From NCBI GenBank assembly GCA_016648135.1, contig JADDOH010005121.1, positions 62,001-126,000 of the forward strand: a DNA stretch of 64,000 bases, written 5' to 3'. How positions within the stretch are numbered: the first letter of the stretch is position 1; each line of letters starts with the position of its first letter. The notes under the pieces are model-generated. The model had not been told where the DNA came from. It was given only the letters and a program-made list of their open reading frames with translations, and did no database searches. Position numbers and translations under genes: made by a program. Source of the stretch: Agrypnia vestita. Its lineage: Eukaryota > Arthropoda > Insecta > Trichoptera > Phryganeidae. Positions 11,743 to 25,239 of the stretch are shown in pieces.

Positions 11743-12036
11743 CTGAAATATTATGCTTTGTCTAAACAATGATTATTTAAGATTATTTAAATGAAAAGGG
11801 ATTTTGCACTTTCTTCGGTGTAAAATGTAGGTAATTATTCAAGTAATTATTCTTTAATCAATATTTATATTAAGCCAATTAAAACTATTTTTCCGTGGGA
11901 AACTTTTTTACGGAAATCGATAAAATATTATTTATTTCTGCTAGATTATAAGCAATATACAATAATAATTATTTTTTACAATACACTTAATGTAAACAAT
12001 AAGTTTCCAAATCGATCAATTTTCGAATGATCTTTA

Positions 12037-12140
12037 TGCTTTAAGAAGTTTTAAAATAAGTATTTAGAAATTAATTTAATTTCCATCGAGAATGCCAAAG
12101 GAATTTCGTAGGCGTAGATTATATTTTTTGCAACGTCGCT
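12037..12140 (+). repeat. 105-bp direct repeat, copy 2
   Basis: Same as 11641-11742 with a handful of changes. The spacing could reflect a partial duplication or short LTR-like ends; no coding sequence lies between. Confidence 0.75.
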
Positions 12141-13914
12141 TTTTGCTTTTACCTTACATATATTATTTTATTTAATTACAGGCCTTCAAAATGGAATATC
12201 AAGTACTCAAATGTAAGCACTTTGACAACTCCGTCTGTCCTCATTCAATCAAGGAAACAAATTTTTTTTTGGCAGGAGCATCGAAAAACTTATAGAACAT
12301 TGGCATGAAACTCTAAATATTAAAGTTGAATACAATATTAAATAATTTGATGTTTTTTTTCATTCTTTTCTCCTGTATTCTCTTGTCCCGTTCATTTGGA
12401 AAAAAACTTATCTAAACATCAAATATACAAGAGACGCCTAGTGTCCCGGCCTAAAATAATAATAATCATTTAAATAGATAAATTTATAAAATTTGGTCTA
12501 AGTTAATTATTTTTTACCTTATTAAGATTAACAATTAATAATAAGTACATGGTTAAGATATATACTAACATTATTATATTTTGTCTACAAATGTGTACTT
12601 ACATGGAATACATGTCACATCAATAGTCTTACTATTTTCAAAATAAGCTAAAAATCTGCGCTATGTAAAATAGGAATAACGTGCCGATCTGGCATGAGGC
12701 TCGTACCTCCGACTACTGGATCACTAGGTAAGTGTCTTAACCACTAGAAAAACAAGCGTTACGTCATATTTTATTTTCCAAATTTCAATTATAAGCTTGT
12801 ATTCTCAAAGAATTTCAACAATCAGAATTTTTTAAATTCTACCATCTCGGTAGTGTATGTTCGACATACTTATTTATGCTGGACGCCCCATAAAACTTTT
12901 TAAAAAATATCGTAATTCCTCCGATGATTCTCGAGTCTAAAAGTGTGTATTTGTGCGGGAACTCCAAGTTTTGGGTAGAAATGGGGACAAAAAGAGAAGG
13001 GGTGCGGATCTTCAGAGAGTTGGGAGTGAGTAAAGCACGCTTTCAATTAGTGTCATCGCCTTGAGCTTCGTCCGAGAGTTGCTAACTTCTGCTGAACTCA
13101 CAAGAGAAGAGAGAACAAATATATCGATATTTCGTGTCAATATAAATAGCTGATTTATTATACTATTATAATTAAATTAAACTGTAATCCGGTGGAAAAC
13201 TAAAAATATTCATTTACTTTTTACCTATGGGATATTTTGTTATACTAACAATTATTATATATAACATACTGAAAATACTAAAACTTTACTGAACTAGATG
13301 CGACTATACTTACTATACTAGGGCGACTATTAAAATAATCGTTTACTTTGTAATATTATTGAATAAAAAAGACATCTCAACACGCCATTCAGTCATAAAA
13401 GGCCCACAAAGTGGAGCAATTTTCTTCATTTTTAAAACATCGAAGGTTTGGTAATTTATTAATCAATTGTATAATTTAGTTTATGACATTTTCATAAGTT
13501 ATTCGTATTTAAAATATATGTAATCTAATGAATAAACTTTAAAATGAGATATGTCCCTACAAAAATGTGATAAAAAACGCAAGCGAAGATATGAGAAAAA
13601 ATTGTGAAATTTGCTCATTCTGCTAGACGATCGCCTTAATTACAACGTTTTAAAAAAGATAAAAATTCACGTTCCATCTCCTATATTGCAGTATCTAAAA
13701 AAACATTAAAACATCAATTTTTTAAATTAAATTTTACAGGCTTACTAAGAGAATTGCATTGTTACTAATATAAAAATATTCAAAAAATTATACTTCATAC
13801 TCAAGAATTTGAATAAATTAAATCGCACAGTCTTTTAAAATATCATTTTATTTCCTAACTAGACTTCGGTTGGACAGCAAATACGCCTGTCGTAAGATTA
13901 TGCTCCCGATTACA
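12141..13914. other. No gene seen outside the SINE head
   Basis: AT-rich. A moderately GC-rich patch at 12945-13110 shows a GTGAGTAA donor-like site but no convincing exon. Confidence 0.3.
12669..12760 (-). mobile_element. tRNA-derived SINE head
   Basis: Minus strand: TCTAGTGGTTAAGACACTTA (A-box-like), then GGAGGTACGAGCCTCATGCC (B-box-like with one change). No clear tail was found. Confidence 0.45.
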
Positions 13915-14110
13915 CAAATATTTTTATTTATTTATTTATTTTTTATTTGGGCCAAGAGGCCCAATTACAGAGGCGAAATACATCACAAAAACACCCAGGC
14001 TTGAGTAAATCACATAGATTTATCGTGACCTCCACGGGAATCGAACCCGGAACCCTCGGTGTGAGAAGACAGTGTCATATTTCATCACTTGTTTGTGTCA
14101 CACATCACTT
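13915..14110 (-). mobile_element. Retroposon with B-box-like sequence and TTTA tail
   Basis: Minus strand: CGGGTTCGATTCCCGTGGAG then CACGATAAATCTATGTGATT and, after TTGGGCCTCTTGGCCC, an AAATAAATAAATA tail. Related, decayed sequence (AAATCACATAGATG, GTGACCTCACATGGAATCGA) lies at 25005-25045. Confidence 0.45.
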
Positions 14111-14159
14111 AAATGCCACGCCAAATTTGCCTGAGTATTAATTAGTAAAGGGAAGATAC

Positions 14160-16240
14160 CAGTAAAAAGAATGCATGCAAGAACGGTAAATCCAAAAATT
14201 TAACTTTGAAATCAATTTAAAATGTTTGAATTTTAATGTCACCATTCTTCTTTCTTATAATTGTCAAAATTTGTTCGTTTTTGGGGACTGATTCTAATGC
14301 TTTTTTCCATTATTCCTATCTGCTTTCTTAAAACAATATGATGTATGGACTTTGTTCTGTATACACACTGAATTTTGGTCCTCTTTATGACCTACAAGCG
14401 ATATTTTTAAGGAAATAAGATACCCTGTTTAATTCTTCACACAATGATAATCGCTATTTTTTAATGGAATAGTAATATGAAACCTTTTAAATCTTATTTT
14501 ATACGCTTTTATTTTCTCTATTTTATTTTGAATTTAGTAGTAGTAGTTTGAATTATTGTGTACTTGCTCTATTAAAATTTTTTTTTTCGCTTAAACATCA
14601 CTGAAGAACGCTGAAAAAAATGTATGCTCGCAAGAAAAAAAAATTGTTAAAAATGAGATAATTTGTTCTTCCTGCGAAACAGCATAATCCTCGACTCAAC
14701 TTCAAAATTCAGCGCATCTCAAAAGGCGCACTTCCCCAACACGCTATTAACTACAATTGGAGTAAAGCGTCAATAATCCAATTCAGGATCATAATTGAAT
14801 GCTACATATGAAATTTAGCCAATTGCTTAGAGCTCTTGAATCGCTTTGAGCTCGTACGCCATCTTCCACCAGTTCGCAATCGTTATTCGGATGTCGCACC
14901 TCTATTTTTCAGCAGTTCGTTGCTTTGTCGTTGTTCAGTCTCTCTCAAGCCGTTTTGTTGCTTCGTCGAACAGCTATCTGATGTGCTCTGTATGTAATAT
15001 TATAGTTTCAGTAGTGCGAAAAATTTTCAGACAATTTTATAGGCTGAAGATGCGACATTTCTAGCTGATAAGATATGTTAATCGCACAAAATGTTATCAT
15101 TACCATTATAAACGAGTTTCAAAGACAAACATGCTGGAGTGCAATAAAAGTGATCGGCATTTATACGGCGAAAATTATTTTGTGGTGCTAACACATTAAA
15201 TTACAGTTATCAACCGTCAACCGTGTGTTTTCAATTTTGGGATAAATATTTCATCATGAAAGGTACGGAATATTTTGATTTATAATCTCAGCAGAAAACT
15301 TTTCTCACAATACTTTGTACTTCGATAATATTTTTATTGATCGTACGTATTCGCCACACGAGAATCTTCATTCTTTTTTGGTAAAGTATAACGTATTGAA
15401 AAAAAAATTGTTAATGTTTGCTAGCTATCATTGTTATAAAATAAACTATATGTATTATCAATTAAATAAATTTAAAAAATGTCTTTAATAATCAAAAAAT
15501 TAATATGAAACATAAGCCGTTAAATAGGATAAAAAATGCATTACGCATCTTAGACAAATGTAAGAGTATCACATTAGAAAAAAATTAAGCAAAACCACAT
15601 AAGAGATAGAATGATAAAACAACGGAAACATGAGAGGCCGCGTTGACTTTGGAATCCATATACTCTACGCTTGCTCGGTGTCATATAACTTATTAATTTA
15701 TAACATAACTCTTTATATCACTATTTAGACTAGCCGTACATCCGTTAAAAATGACGATAAATAATAATAATTAATAACCCCGCGTAACATAAGCCGCACG
15801 TTGATTGCGTATCACACTCTAATTATTTAAATTTGTCATTCCAGCAATTTACGAACAGGCAACGAAATTATTATATTTAGATAATTTGTAATTTCTCTAC
15901 AATGAAAAGTGTATTCTGCACAGACCACCAAAATATGTATACATTAACTAACATAAATTTCTTGGTACACATTCTGATTCCATGGCTGGTTGTGTAGTAT
16001 AAAGAAAATACAATAAGCTTGTAAATTTTGAAACAATTACGAAAACATCAAACTAAATATTTTAGATTTAAGAATTAAAAAAAATTTACGAAAAATTCCT
16101 TTTTCGCATTTTTTAACAAAAAAATTTTTTGATTTTTTTTAAATTATGTTAATACGTATTTATTCTTTAGTACTGTGATTTTTGACGGGTTACAGCTAGT
16201 TACTTAATTAAATTGACTAGTTTGGCACTAAAACGCCACG
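14160..16240. other. No gene or element recognised
   Basis: AT-rich; short open frames only (the one at 14846-15064 has no recognisable product). Confidence 0.35.
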
Positions 16241-16244
16241 CTTG

Positions 16245-16512
16245 TCTGACGGGTTGGTGAGTTTTGAACTCAGCCGCCTTTAACATAGGGAACAGACACT
16301 ATTAGCAGCCATCCATTATGGGTCAGACGCTTCTGCCTGTAGGTCTGAGAGAGGTATTTTATTTTCCTCCTGCCCTTCATGTCTGGCGAGCTTTCCCCTA
16401 TCCGGCACCTGGGGTTGCATTTCTTAGCGGTTACAGGCTCCGCCGAAGATGAAAGAGGCATCTATTCATCTTCCTCTTTGGAGAGATAAACGCTGAAGAA
16501 GAAGAAGAAGAG
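16245..16512 (+). mobile_element. GAA-tailed retroposon
   Basis: GC-richer sequence (TTTCCCCTATCCGGCACCTG, GGTTACAGGCTCCGCCGAAG) ends at AACGCTGAAGAAGAAGAAGA, a short tandem tail typical of some LINE or SINE 3' ends. No coding part is recognisable. Confidence 0.45.
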
Positions 16513-16759
16513 TTAAAAGTCACTTAACACGAATTAAATTAATACACCGTTCCAGAATTCACACTTTCGCAATTTATTACTCTTTAATGAACACTTTATT
16601 ATCGCTGGGTAACTCTTTTACCATTTCGTTACAATATATTTTAATACAGCTGTGTTTAGGTTTTGAATTAGATTGATCTATACAGAAAAACATCAGTTAT
16701 GGAAAATATTGCTAAAACTGTATAATCATGTTCAGTAATAGATTCGATAATATTGATAA

Positions 16760-16935
16760 TCAGCCGTATTCTGAAAATAACAAGATGTTGATTGTAAATC
16801 CAACATAGATTTACGAAAGTCCGCCTTATTCGGCGATTACTATCCTAATACTTAAAAATATGACAATCTTTATTTACGTCCGTGTAATTACTTAATTAAT
16901 TAAAGACTTTTGCAATTTTAGGGGAGATCTTTCGA
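16760..16935 (-). repeat. Dispersed repeat related to 7212-7445
   Basis: Begins AGCCGTATTCTGAAAATAAC and ends GACTTTTGCAATTTTAGG, an inverted counterpart of 7212-7445. The end motif is also the outer end of the foldback element. Confidence 0.55.
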
Positions 16936-17001
16936 AAGCAGCCGTCAATACAGATGGTTTAATTAATTAAGTGTAATATTGATTGAATTAATATGCAATT
17001 A

Positions 17002-17067
17002 TTTATATATTATATATATATATATATATATATCTATATATATATTATATTATATATATATATATAT
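17002..17067. repeat. TA microsatellite
   Basis: TATATA run with a single C interruption. Confidence 0.9.
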
Positions 17068-17084
17068 GTTTTGCTTGAGGTTTC

Positions 17085-17290
17085 CGTGAGCGTTATTGTA
17101 TGTAACAAAAGGAACTTCTGGACTCCCTTGCGTTTTCTGTAAATGGTCTCCGTGAGAAGACCAAGGCCGACGTTTCGACTCGGTATCACGTGCCATTGTC
17201 ATGGCTAAAAAGGCCTCAAAAGTTACGGACTAGCCGTACTTGTTCGCGGGTGACATGAAAGTCCCCCACCAATAAGGCTTTTTTTTATTT
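17085..17290 (-). mobile_element. Possible Penelope-like terminal fragment
   Basis: The minus strand contains TGACAATGGCACGTGATACC followed by GAGTCGAAACGTCGGCC, an arrangement like the CGAAACGTCG region of the other two copies. Nothing coding is visible. Confidence 0.35.
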
Positions 17291-17329
17291 TATTTTTTTT
17301 GCTAATATTTGTATATATATATATATAAA

Positions 17330-18310
17330 TAATCGCAGACCAATGGAGGAAAAACTTATGGACGAGTTCGTAGTGACATATAAATTCTCCCTCGTCAGCT
17401 TTTAACTTGTTTCAAATGCCAAGACCGTCGAAAGGGCATTTAGTGCTGGCTGCAAGTGCCAGAACCGTCGATAGCTCATTTCCTCCTCCGGGACTGTCGC
17501 AGTTAATTAGCAGCAGCGCGATTACATGGCTGAAATGAAAAACCCATTTTCTCTTCATGACTTCCATTTCCATGGCAACAGGAGCCGCGTAAAATCCTGA
17601 GTTTCATTAAATCTTAAAATGGCTACGTTATAGAGACTGAAATGGAGACTTTTTTATGACATTCTCGTATAGCATTAATTAAGAATATATCATATTTCGG
17701 TCTTGTCAGAATCACCAGTAGACCAACAAACTACTCAAAAATATACATAAATATATAATAATTGTAATATTTTCTATTTAGTAATTTAATTTCTTGATTT
17801 ACATTTTCGATATATCTATTTGTATTTGTTTATTTTTATTTCGTTCTAATAATAATATTTTTATGTATTTCTAATTTTTATTTTACCTAATAATATACAT
17901 CTTTACATGTAGTACTTAAATATAAATTACCATACCACTTTATAAAGATTCCCAAAACATAATACTCGTATCAACATAGATAATCATAAATAGTAACACA
18001 TTTTTACATCTGGCACAAAATAAACAAGACTTTTTAAAGAACATGAAACAACATAATATCATTAAACTTACTTTTCACATATTTTGCACACTTCTCTCAC
18101 ATTTACTGGTAGTTTATTGAATTTGAAATTTTTATAGTACAAACTATTTCGTGTGCCTGCCAGTTTTGCTTATGGAAAACTTTTCTTAAGACAAGTTTTG
18201 TTCTTAAGACAAGATAAGTTCTTAAGACAAGTCAAAATTTTATTTTTTATTTGTACACCTGTATATAATGGAACTAATCGGTTTTATACACCAAGACTAA
18301 GACATTTTGT
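17330..18310. other. No gene seen; possible conserved non-coding patch
   Basis: 17335-17600 is more balanced in composition than its neighbours (GCAGCAGCGCGATTACATGG) without coding potential that I recognise. A triple TTCTTAAGACAAG repeat is at 18183-18230. Confidence 0.25.
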
Positions 18311-18319
18311 AATATTTGT

Positions 18320-18565
18320 TTCCTTTTTTTGTTTTCTTTATATTTTGTAATATGTAATATCCCACAAAACGTCTGATTTTGGTTGCAGGATTTTTACAAT
18401 TGAATGTTAAGCTGTAACTAAATATTATTCACTTAATAAACAGAAGAGACAAAAAATAAAAACAATAAGTACAAAAACGAAAAAAAAAAGAAATTTTAAA
18501 TACAAAGTTAAAAGTTTTAAGTAAATTAAGAAAAGAAAAAGAAAAAATATGTATACACATCACAA
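18320..18565 (-). mobile_element. LINE 3' UTR relic
   Basis: Reverse-complement relative of 31390-31620, sharing TCCCACAAAACGTCT and ATATTATTCACTT. No coding part is left. Confidence 0.5.
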
Positions 18566-19390
18566 ATTATTCATTGTCATTATAATAATTCTGACACTGA
18601 TTATTGAATTTTTAGGCCTGTGGGAAAGGTACTTTGTATTTTGAAGAACATTGGAACTCGGTATTCAAGTGTCCTCAGACCATATTTATTTGTTATTCTT
18701 GGAATTGTTAAAATTTAATTGTAGCGCATCTCGTGTTTCTGCCATGATCAACTACCTTTTTGTAAATTTCATTTTCGTGATTTTCTTTTATCAGCAGAAA
18801 TAGAACTAACCCAAGAATTGGCAAAATATTTACGGATGAATAAATACACTAGTTTATTAATGTAAATATTACATTTAATAATAATCAAATCTGATAATTG
18901 ACAAGGCAAAAATCTTATCAACAGAACCACACCTTATACCCAGATTAGTGAGGGAGACCTTTGAAATATACAAACATCCCAATTTCAAAAGAGATGACAG
19001 TTACAAACTATCAAGTATTTGGCGCCCTGTTATAACGACTTGATTCAACCCTTGAGAGACATCGCAGTAAAGTCGGCCGACGTAACTAGTACCTGCATAT
19101 TGCACACTGGCGACCTCTATTGTAGAAGAAGTGAACACTCCACAATAAAGTGCATACAATTAACGCCCTAGAAAGCAGTAATCAGTCCGATCTCCACCTC
19201 CGCGGGTAAAGGTCGTCCTCCTGATTACATTGAATAAGCATTCAATGAAACTTCGAGAATCATTTCTCGGGAAAACGCGGTTCATATAAAATATCCGCAA
19301 CAAATTACAGTTAAATATGTCTAACGACCTTAATAACAACCTTAACTCTTTGATATCCATATTGTTGTGTATCTATAAGGTTGTGTTTCT

Positions 19391-19705
19391 TTAAGTAATT
19401 CCAAGATGTTTTTTGATATAATTTTCAAGGATTTTATCCAATGCCGATAAAATAGTTATCGGTCTGTAGTGTGAGAAATTTGAATACTCTCCATTTTTGT
19501 GTATCGGTCTTATAATACGGCAATTTAGGTATTTTAGTATTTTACTAGTTTTCAAAAGACAATTTATAAAGTGTGTAATGGTAGGACATAATATATTTTT
19601 GTACGTAATAAGATCGCACGGGATGTGGATTTTTTCATACCTTTTAAGATCGTTTTAATGTCATCTTGGGTGGCTAATAATGGTAGGTAATACAAAACTA
19701 ATTGT
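19391..19705 (-). mobile_element. LINE reverse transcriptase N-terminal fragment
   Basis: On the minus strand one frame reads RIIRPIHKNGEYSNFSHYRP then ITILSALDKILENYIKKH before a TAA at 19391. This is the conserved start of the non-LTR reverse transcriptase (the YRPIS block). Upstream, DDIKTILKGMKKSTS fits the linker but in a shifted frame. Confidence 0.7.
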
Positions 19706-19929
19706 CATAACCTTCAATTGCTTTACCACATCGCTAATTCTTTTATATTTGTTACATCTTAAGATAGTTCTCATGGCTCTGTTTTGATTTTTTTAAATTT
19801 TTTCCTTTCATTTCCCAAAAATAATTTTGTTGAACAGTACAATACGCGAAGTCACAATAGATAATTATTATAGTAAAATAACAAAAATTGAAATAAAAAA
19901 TTCGCTTAGACTATAAAATCCATTGGGTG

Positions 19930-20610
19930 GATTTATACAAAATTTGGGCCAGATCGGTAAAAAGATACAGATTTGCATGGAAAATATATCAGAGGAAGGG
20001 GGTGGGGTAAAAAGTGAAGGATAAAATATCACCTATGTTACCCACCTGTACCCTAAGAATACGTGTTAAAATTAGAGTCAGATCGATCAAACGATGTAGA
20101 TTTATATAGAAAATATATCTGGGGGAGGGAATGGGGTAGAGAGGGAAAAGGAAATGTCGCCTGTATCGTCCATCTAGTCCTAAAGAATAAATTTTGAGTC
20201 CGATCGATATAGATTTGCATTGACATTATATCAGGGGGAGGGAAAGGGGTAAAAGGGGAATATGGAAATGTCACGTTTATATGTTATCCATCAGATCCTA
20301 AGGAATAAGTTTGAAAATTTTGAGTCAGATCAGTCGCACTGACTCAAAATTTGCAAATATATCCGTTGGAAGGGAAGGGGTAAAAGGGGAGTAATGTCCC
20401 CTATGTTACTCGCCGGTTCCTAAATAATAAGTTTCCAAATTTCCAGTCTGCTCGGTCGAACGGTGCATTTGAAATATATCAGGGGGAGGGAAAGGGGTAA
20501 AGGGGGAGAAGGAAATGTCGCCTATGTTACCCGCCGGGTCCTAAAGCAATAGTATGCATAATCGGATAAACAGTGTAGATTTGTAAAGAGAACAGATAGA
20601 CAGACATTGA
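19930..20610 (+). repeat. ~120-bp tandem array, about five units
   Basis: Units share ATATATCAGGGGGAGGGAAA, GGGGTAAA, GGAAATGTC, CCTATGTTAC and AGTCAGATCGATC. The AATATATC anchor recurs near 19983, 20113, 20226, 20356 and 20474. Units differ at many positions, so the array is old. The first 110 bases of the window resemble part of a unit. Confidence 0.8.
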
Positions 20611-22861
20611 TTTAAATAGGTATAGATTTGTACAAGTATGTTGTTACTGTGTTTAATATTGTAATGCGATATTAATGGTTGTTACGAACCTCGGAATAAT
20701 TTTGTTTAAAACTGTAAGTTCGGAAGCATCAAAATTGAAAATTAATCATAGACAGTATTACAAAAATGTCCATTATTTTAAAATATCGCGATATGACAGG
20801 CTGCACTTTCTCATCGGTTCAAACGTATTATTTAAGGAAAGACAACCGAATGTAATCAAAAAATTGAATTTAAAAAATGTTATACCTACCACTCTAACTA
20901 TTGAAAGGGTAGGTACCGGCGCCTTTTTTTTCTAATAATTTGTGGGAATTCGAATGCAACGTTATGTCAAAAGAATTTAGGAGATTTAAGATTTTGGACA
21001 ATCGAACATTTACATTTTTATTTATATAAATAAATATTAGGTATATAAAAACAAATATGGTATACAAAAAAAACCTAGTATTCGAATGCAACGTTGCACC
21101 AATTTTCATTTCAATGTGAAAGCAATCGGTGAAGAACTTTCAGAGATTATCGATTTTGTACAAACGAAAGTTTCATTTTTATTAATATAGATTACATAAT
21201 TTAATAAAGAAATATATTAACGGTAATGCAATTTTTCACAATCTCACCTGTCGAGCGAGAGACTGGAAATATGTGATTTATTTTTCGAATCAGAAAACAT
21301 AATATTATAGGTATGCAGTGTGGTACAGTACATGTGTCTTTCTTTACAGTGCGATACGTACAGGAGGTTTTTTCTGTACACAGCACTAGGATGTAGGGAA
21401 ATTCATTTTTCCCATTATGACCTTAATTCTCCAATAGTAAATTAAATTATTTGTTTGAAACCTAAAATTATCGCACACAATACCCAAATTGTGTGACATT
21501 AATATCAAATAAATATTTGTTGATACATTACCAGCAGAAAGCAATCATCTCTTGCTGATTGCTGTCGTTTGGCCCTGCGGCTGCTTTGTTTTGGCCACGC
21601 GAAGCAGTAAAGCCGGTAATCTTTGTTGTCTCGTAATCCTTGTGTTAGGTCTCGTGAAAATATTTTGAAAGAACAAACAGATAATACGACATAGTTAGTG
21701 TAGACGATTAGATTAATAAGATTACAACGGACATTCCGAGGACTGTGTGGTATACAACTAATCACATTGTCGTGAAAATGTGTTCCAATGTCCTTAAACT
21801 CACTTTTCCTTCGGTCCTAATTATTTACACTATCCGAAAATGCAATCTGATACATAATATGTATTATTTTTATTGCACACTCACATGCCGTCGCATGGTT
21901 CGCTTTTATCTGTGGACCTATAACAATATATCTCCGCGAGCGCGTCCCAGTTAATTCTAGATTCATGTGGACTCTTGCTCTTGTGACAACATGCATTTAT
22001 TTATGTACCTATATAAATTGTAAATTTATTTCCAAAAAGATTTAGATTTCATAGATTCCAGAGAAATTTCCTTGACTAGTGACAGGTTTTTGGCATTTAT
22101 TGTTACCTTTGCTTTTATACCCGTCGTATTATATAAATAATAGGAATTTATATAAAATTAATAAATACTAAATTTACAGATTTATTAAATTACGTAATAT
22201 CTAGCTTTACAAAAATACGTGTACATAGTCACGGTTACATAAAATAACTAGATTAATATTCGCAACATGTAAAAATGGAGAAAATGCTAGCATTAAGAAG
22301 GTTATCCATATGAAAGTCAAAATTGTATTTGGATTCAAAACGTTTCCCCACGGGACATGCGTGTGGCGGGTGATTTATGAATTTGGAACGTGATGACAGG
22401 TGTCGTAATATTACCCCCAAACTATTACATTTCTCACACGTCACTCAAAGAATAATATTAAAAAAATATACTAACAAATAAATAAAAAATGTTCTCCATA
22501 ATAGGTATGGAAAAAACTACGAAAAAATAGTTATTACTGTGGTTAGTAATACATCTGTTTTTAAAAAATTCAATTTTGATTTCAATACAGTGCCGAATTA
22601 TATGAAACGCACACGCATAACTAAAACAAGTTTTTTTCTTTACATATATAGTTACATAGCTAAATATGAGGGGTATAAAAAAAATTCTACCGCTATGCAA
22701 TTAACGAAAACAGAGAGTGATATGTTTGAAAATGATTATATGGTGATAGTAACAGTTTTAGAATCGATTACTTATTTTTAAAAATATATTTTTCTATTTG
22801 AGAAGCATCAGTAAAACTACAAAAGTTGAAATTAATAATTCGCTTAGACTATAAAATCAAA
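20611..22861. other. No gene recognised
   Basis: AT-rich sequence. CCTTTGCTTTTATACCCG at 22109-22126 resembles an isolated M1 right end. Confidence 0.3.
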
Positions 22862-23085
22862 GGGTATAAAAGCAAAGACAGCAATATCCGAAAAAAGTAA
22901 TACAGTCATCGAAGATTACTTATTTACAATGTACTGAATTCGAAATTTAATAGGAAGCATAAATCTGTAAATTTATAGTAAACCTGATTTCAGAAGAGAT
23001 AGATAGATACATAAAATCTAGAATCCAAAAAAATTCAAAATATTTTTGTAATTTTTTTGATATTGCTGCCTTTGCTTTTATTTTC
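22862..23085. mobile_element. M1 MITE copy
   Basis: Left GGGTATAAAAGCAAAGACAG then CAATATCC; right GATATTGCTGCCTTTGCTTT. Arms carry CGAAGATTACTTATTTA and TGTACTGAATTC. It is preceded by AATTCGCTTAGACTATAAAA, which also occurs at 19903-19922. Confidence 0.75.
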
Positions 23086-23116
23086 CACAAACATATTTAT
23101 CTCATTTTCATTTACT

Positions 23117-23117
23117 T

Positions 23118-23168
<51 letters not shown>
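23117..23168. repeat. TA microsatellite
   Basis: TATATA run with ATGTAT interruptions. Confidence 0.9.
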
Positions 23169-23749
23169 CAACGAATTGAAATTCTCTCATTATATTTATT
23201 ATCTTTTTATATACATATGTACCTACTGCATTTGTAATTATTTAATAATAAATATGATTTTCTATGTATTTTTGTCACCAACGTTACCATGACGCTACAC
23301 CACGCCATATGACGCTGGTTTCACAGCCGTAACTCGCTGCCGAAATACGTGTAATTCTGTAGGGAAGGATTTTTTGTGAACACTTGTACATTTACTTAAA
23401 ATATGAATTTACCTAAACTTCTTGCGCATTAACCTAATTAATAAATTATTTTAAATAATAAGTTCCAAAATGAATTTAATGTAAGAAAAAAATTTACAGA
23501 AGTAAATTATGTATCTTGATTTAGGTTAGGACATATTTTATTTTATTTATTTATTTATTTTATTTATTTATACAGTAGATACTTAATAATGTTTTTTATA
23601 ATAAATTAATTCTATGTCATAACATCTTTTTGGGACCGTCAACACTTGCGTCTTATATTTTTCTTACCTCATTCTTTCGCTCAATTAGTCCAAATCGAAA
23701 TATTTTTAATAAATAAATAATAAATGAAGAGGTATTATTCCCAGCTTGT

Positions 23750-24030
23750 TTCACAAAAAGAACTACGTAGTATATATCTCTGGCAAGGTTCCTTCAAATA
23801 TATGAAAGGTTTCAGATTTGGAACATATAGGGAATACCTATAACATTCAAAATTTTGAGAATGTGTGAACGTTCTTACGATGAAATCCGTGACGTTGCAT
23901 TGTATAGTGTGATCACTTAGACCAGCTCATGTTGTAAAAATAATACTTCCGTACACGTTTCTCATATAAATAACTTCGTCTCTGTGAGACTTCTATAATT
24001 TATCTTAATTAATAACCATCCATTGTAATT
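23750..24030 (+). repeat. Family A repeat
   Basis: CTTCAAATATATGAAAGGTT, GACGTTGCATTGTATAGTGT, GATCACTTAGACCAGCTCAT and CTTCGTCTCTGTGAGACTTC in order. Confidence 0.65.
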
Positions 24031-24424
24031 TATTTAAAGAATATCATTATTTGAACATGCTTCCGATATTTTTCAATTATATTTGATCGCTCTTAATCTA
24101 TTCAATAAGTCTTGTGGAGAAGTGTAGTGGAGGATGATATTAATCCTTTTACAAAGCTTTGCCAACAATTAGTCGCTCTGCAGAGATACCTCCGGTGGGT
24201 CTCGATAGATTGGACCTCACCCTCTCCGCATGAAATCGGTCACCCCAAGGCTTACAGGACGGCAGGTTCTTCGCTTTCGTACTATCTAACGATGTCGTTA
24301 GACTCATCCTACAAGAAAGTTTCTTCCATTGTTGCTTTCTGACGCGTCCCATAACGATTATCAGTCCCGACTTTAAAAATGTGAACCCAGATAAAATTTC
24401 ATAGTAAATAGCTAAATGGTTAGT

Positions 24425-24830
24425 AAATATAGTCACGGGAGTCTAAAATAAGAGATACTATACATAAACGATACCTTTTGAACAATCTAGCAGATATTAG
24501 AAAGAATTTGATTTTAGTCAAAAATACTGGAATACTGGATTATACGGGAACATTTACAAAATGACCATATTCACTAAAATACTAGAGAAATTTATAGATC
24601 TGTTATAAATTTTTCGGAAGCTCGCATGGAAAAACAGTCTAATTTTTATATTAGAAAGATCACAAATACAAGCGAAATACCGGCGTAAACCTAACGGATG
24701 TACGGAAATAAGTGCGACCACAGACGTGCGAATATTCAACAGACGAGTATAAAGTGTTCCATAGATGAGTGCATAGATAAAGCGAAATATTGTGAACTAA
24801 AGAATAAAGCCACGTATTATTATGACAATA
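24425..24830 (+). repeat. Possible solo LTR (repeat D)
   Basis: GTCACGGGAGTCTAAAAT near the left and TAAAGTGTTCCATAGATGAG with AATAAAG near the right. Matches 25240-25680 and 49500-49660 in order and strand. Confidence 0.4.
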
Positions 24831-24892
24831 TTATCACTATGTAATTAGAATAATTTTACTGTCACAATATTTATGTTGATCATTTTTTAAGA

Positions 24893-24975
24893 ACACAATC
24901 ATGGATTTTTGCCTACTTTCCCATATAAATAACATCGTCTCTGTGAGACATCGATAATATATCTTGATTTGTTTT
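24893..24975 (+). repeat. Family A fragment
   Basis: CATATAAATAACATCGTCTC then TGTGAGACATCGATAAT, as in 23963-24000. Confidence 0.5.
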
Positions 24976-25239
24976 TGTGCTTGTCTTGCTTGTGCAGTCT
25001 TGAGAAAATCACATAGATGTATTGTGACCTCACATGGAATCGAATCCTAATTCCCAGCCCAATGTATTTTAAGTCCTCCCCTTTCATCGCAGGTCATATC
25101 CAGTTACTTGAATATTGCACAATATTATTTATAAATATGTTTCCTTAAGTAATCAAACTACTAAAATCACTTATCAGTACAAAGGCTTGGCAATTAAGTT
25201 TATTCCAGTATAAGCGGGTTATTTGTGTAGGACCCGAGT

